NCBI GenBank assembly: GCA_013812985.1
Contig: JACCSN010000738.1
Span: 1 to 6,245 of the forward strand
Origin: Hyphomicrobiales bacterium
Lineage (GTDB): Bacteria > Pseudomonadota > Alphaproteobacteria > Rhizobiales > Afifellaceae
Reading direction: 5' to 3'
DNA length: 6,245 nt
The position numbers and the translations under genes are program-made. This document shows positions 5,400-6,245 of this stretch, in pieces. How positions within the stretch are numbered: the stretch's first letter is position 1; each line of letters opens with the position of its first letter. Below the pieces are notes generated by a model. The model searched no databases, had not been told where the DNA came from, and saw only the letters and a list, made by a program, of their open reading frames with translations.

Positions 5400-6245
5400 T
5401 CAGATCAGGCGCCCGGCTTTGCGCAGGATGCCCTCCCATTGCTGCTGGACGTTGGCGCAGGCGGTCTTGGCGTCCTGACCCCCGATCAGGGCCTTGTTGA
5501 ATTCGACATTCATGACATCGTTCAACTGGAAGAACTCGTCGATCAGCGAGGTCGGAATGGTTTCCGCCGTCTCCGCGGCCTGGAGCGCTACCGGCAGATA
5601 GGGGAACTGCGCGACGAGGTCTGGATCCTTGAAGGTCGAAACGCGATTTGCGTCGATCTGGTACTTCTCGACGGAGTAGCGGTTCATCTCCTTGCTGGTG
5701 ATCCAGGTTAGCGCGCGCCAGGCGGCGGCCTTCTTGGCCGGGTCGGAGTTCTTCGGGATGCCGATTCCCCAGCCGCCCTGAATGGCGCGCGGCGTCTGCC
5801 CCGGATCGGCCGGCACGCTGGCCGTCCCTGTCTTGTCGGCGACCAGGGAATCTTCCGGATCCAAGATAGGCCCGGCAATCGTGGCCCAGAAGATCATCTG
5901 CGCAATCTTGCCGGTCGAGAACCCGTCCACATTCTCCGCGAAACCATATTGCGTCACGTTCTTGGGCGCATAGGGAAGCAGGTCGATCAGCATCTGCAGC
6001 GCGCGGACCCCCTCAGGCGAATCGACGTTCGGCCGGAAATCCTTGCCGTTGGGATCACCGCTCATCAGCTTGCCGCCAATGGTGATGAACCGCGTGTACC
6101 AGTCGACAGTGGCGAGCGAGAAATCATTCGCCCCGATGAAGCTGCAGCCGGCAACCTCCTCGGAATGCAGTTTCGCGGCGGCCGCCTTGAACTCGTCCCA
6201 GGTCTTTGCAGGCTGAAGTCCGGCGGCGTCGAACAGGTCCTTGCG
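5400..6245 (-). CDS. ABC transporter solute-binding protein, family 1 (SBP_bac_1), C-terminal part
   Basis: The frame is open from the right edge to the TGA at 5400, giving 281 residues; the N-terminus, including the expected signal peptide, lies outside the window. The first visible residues, RKDLFDAAGLQPAKTWDEF, are the classic hinge-proximal motif of family 1 carbohydrate-binding proteins. Further family features are STGKIAQMIFW at visible residues 110-120 and GGWGIGIPKNSDPAKKAAAW at about 157-176, a region conserved in the C-terminal lobe. It would bind solute in the periplasm and deliver it to the two permeases that follow. Family members are usually about 400-440 residues, so roughly 120-160 residues are missing. 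An internal Met at 6065 is not the start, because the upstream in-frame residues are clearly conserved protein. The ligand is unknown. Confidence 0.93.
   Translation of the reverse strand, partial: RKDLFDAAGLQPAKTWDEFKAAAAKLHSEEVAGCSFIGANDFSLATVDWYTRFITIGGKLMSGDPNGKDFRPNVDSPEGVRALQMLIDLLPYAPKNVTQYGFAENVDGFSTGKIAQMIFWATIAGPILDPEDSLVADKTGTASVPADPGQTPRAIQGGWGIGIPKNSDPAKKAAAWRALTWITSKEMNRYSVEKYQIDANRVSTFKDPDLVAQFPYLPVALQAAETAETIPTSLIDEFFQLNDVMNVEFNKALIGGQDAKTACANVQQQWEGILRKAGRLI

Noticed and set aside
4447..5439. Upstream extension of the MalG-type permease frame to give a 608-residue protein
   Set aside because: This part reads through the well-supported MalF-type permease in another frame, is Arg/Gly/Ala-rich and has no membrane segments or family motifs; the normal 277-residue size starts at the TTG.

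Overview
The window is GC-rich bacterial DNA carrying eight genes, all on the minus strand and packed tightly enough to be one operon read from right to left. Gene style (glutathione-type glyoxalase I, CUT1 sugar ABC transporter, FMN hydroxy-acid dehydrogenase, RraA-like aldolase) fits a proteobacterium, probably an alphaproteobacterium. That placement is inference from family resemblance, not from a marker gene.

Layout in order of transcription: (1) 6245-5400, C-terminal 281 residues of a family 1 periplasmic solute-binding protein, with the 5' end outside the window; (2) 5363-4443, MalF/UgpA-type permease, preceded by a 36-nt gap largely filled by a potential hairpin; (3) 4446-3613, MalG/UgpE-type permease, starting at a TTG that overlaps the previous stop (TTGA); (4) 3616-2708, SMP-30/gluconolactonase-type lactonase, overlapping the previous stop as ATGA; (5) after an 86-nt gap, 2621-2226, glyoxalase I/VOC protein; (6) 2188-980, FMN-dependent alpha-hydroxy-acid dehydrogenase (LldD/glycolate oxidase family); (7) 947-198, NAD-type short-chain dehydrogenase; (8) 147-1, first 49 residues of an RraA-like protein running off the left edge. 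There is no gene-free stretch longer than 86 nt, and I see no RNA gene, mobile element, CRISPR array or clear promoter.

Working model (inference): the ABC transporter imports a sugar or sugar-derived acid or lactone. The lactonase opens an aldonolactone, the SDR and the FMN enzyme oxidise hydroxyl groups of the acid, and the RraA-like protein cleaves a carbon-carbon bond. The glyoxalase either removes a reactive 2-oxoaldehyde by-product or has been recruited to the pathway. One concrete possibility is a non-phosphorylating 6-deoxy-sugar route of the L-fucose type: the SDR resembles the 2-keto-3-deoxy-L-fuconate dehydrogenase/DHRS6 group, and that route ends in pyruvate plus L-lactate. However, the FMN enzyme has Phe at both positions where lactate- and glycolate-oxidising relatives carry substrate-binding Tyr, so its substrate may not be lactate. 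No ATP-binding subunit, sugar-acid dehydratase or transcriptional regulator lies in the window; these would be expected in the flanks or elsewhere. The exact substrate cannot be read from this sequence.
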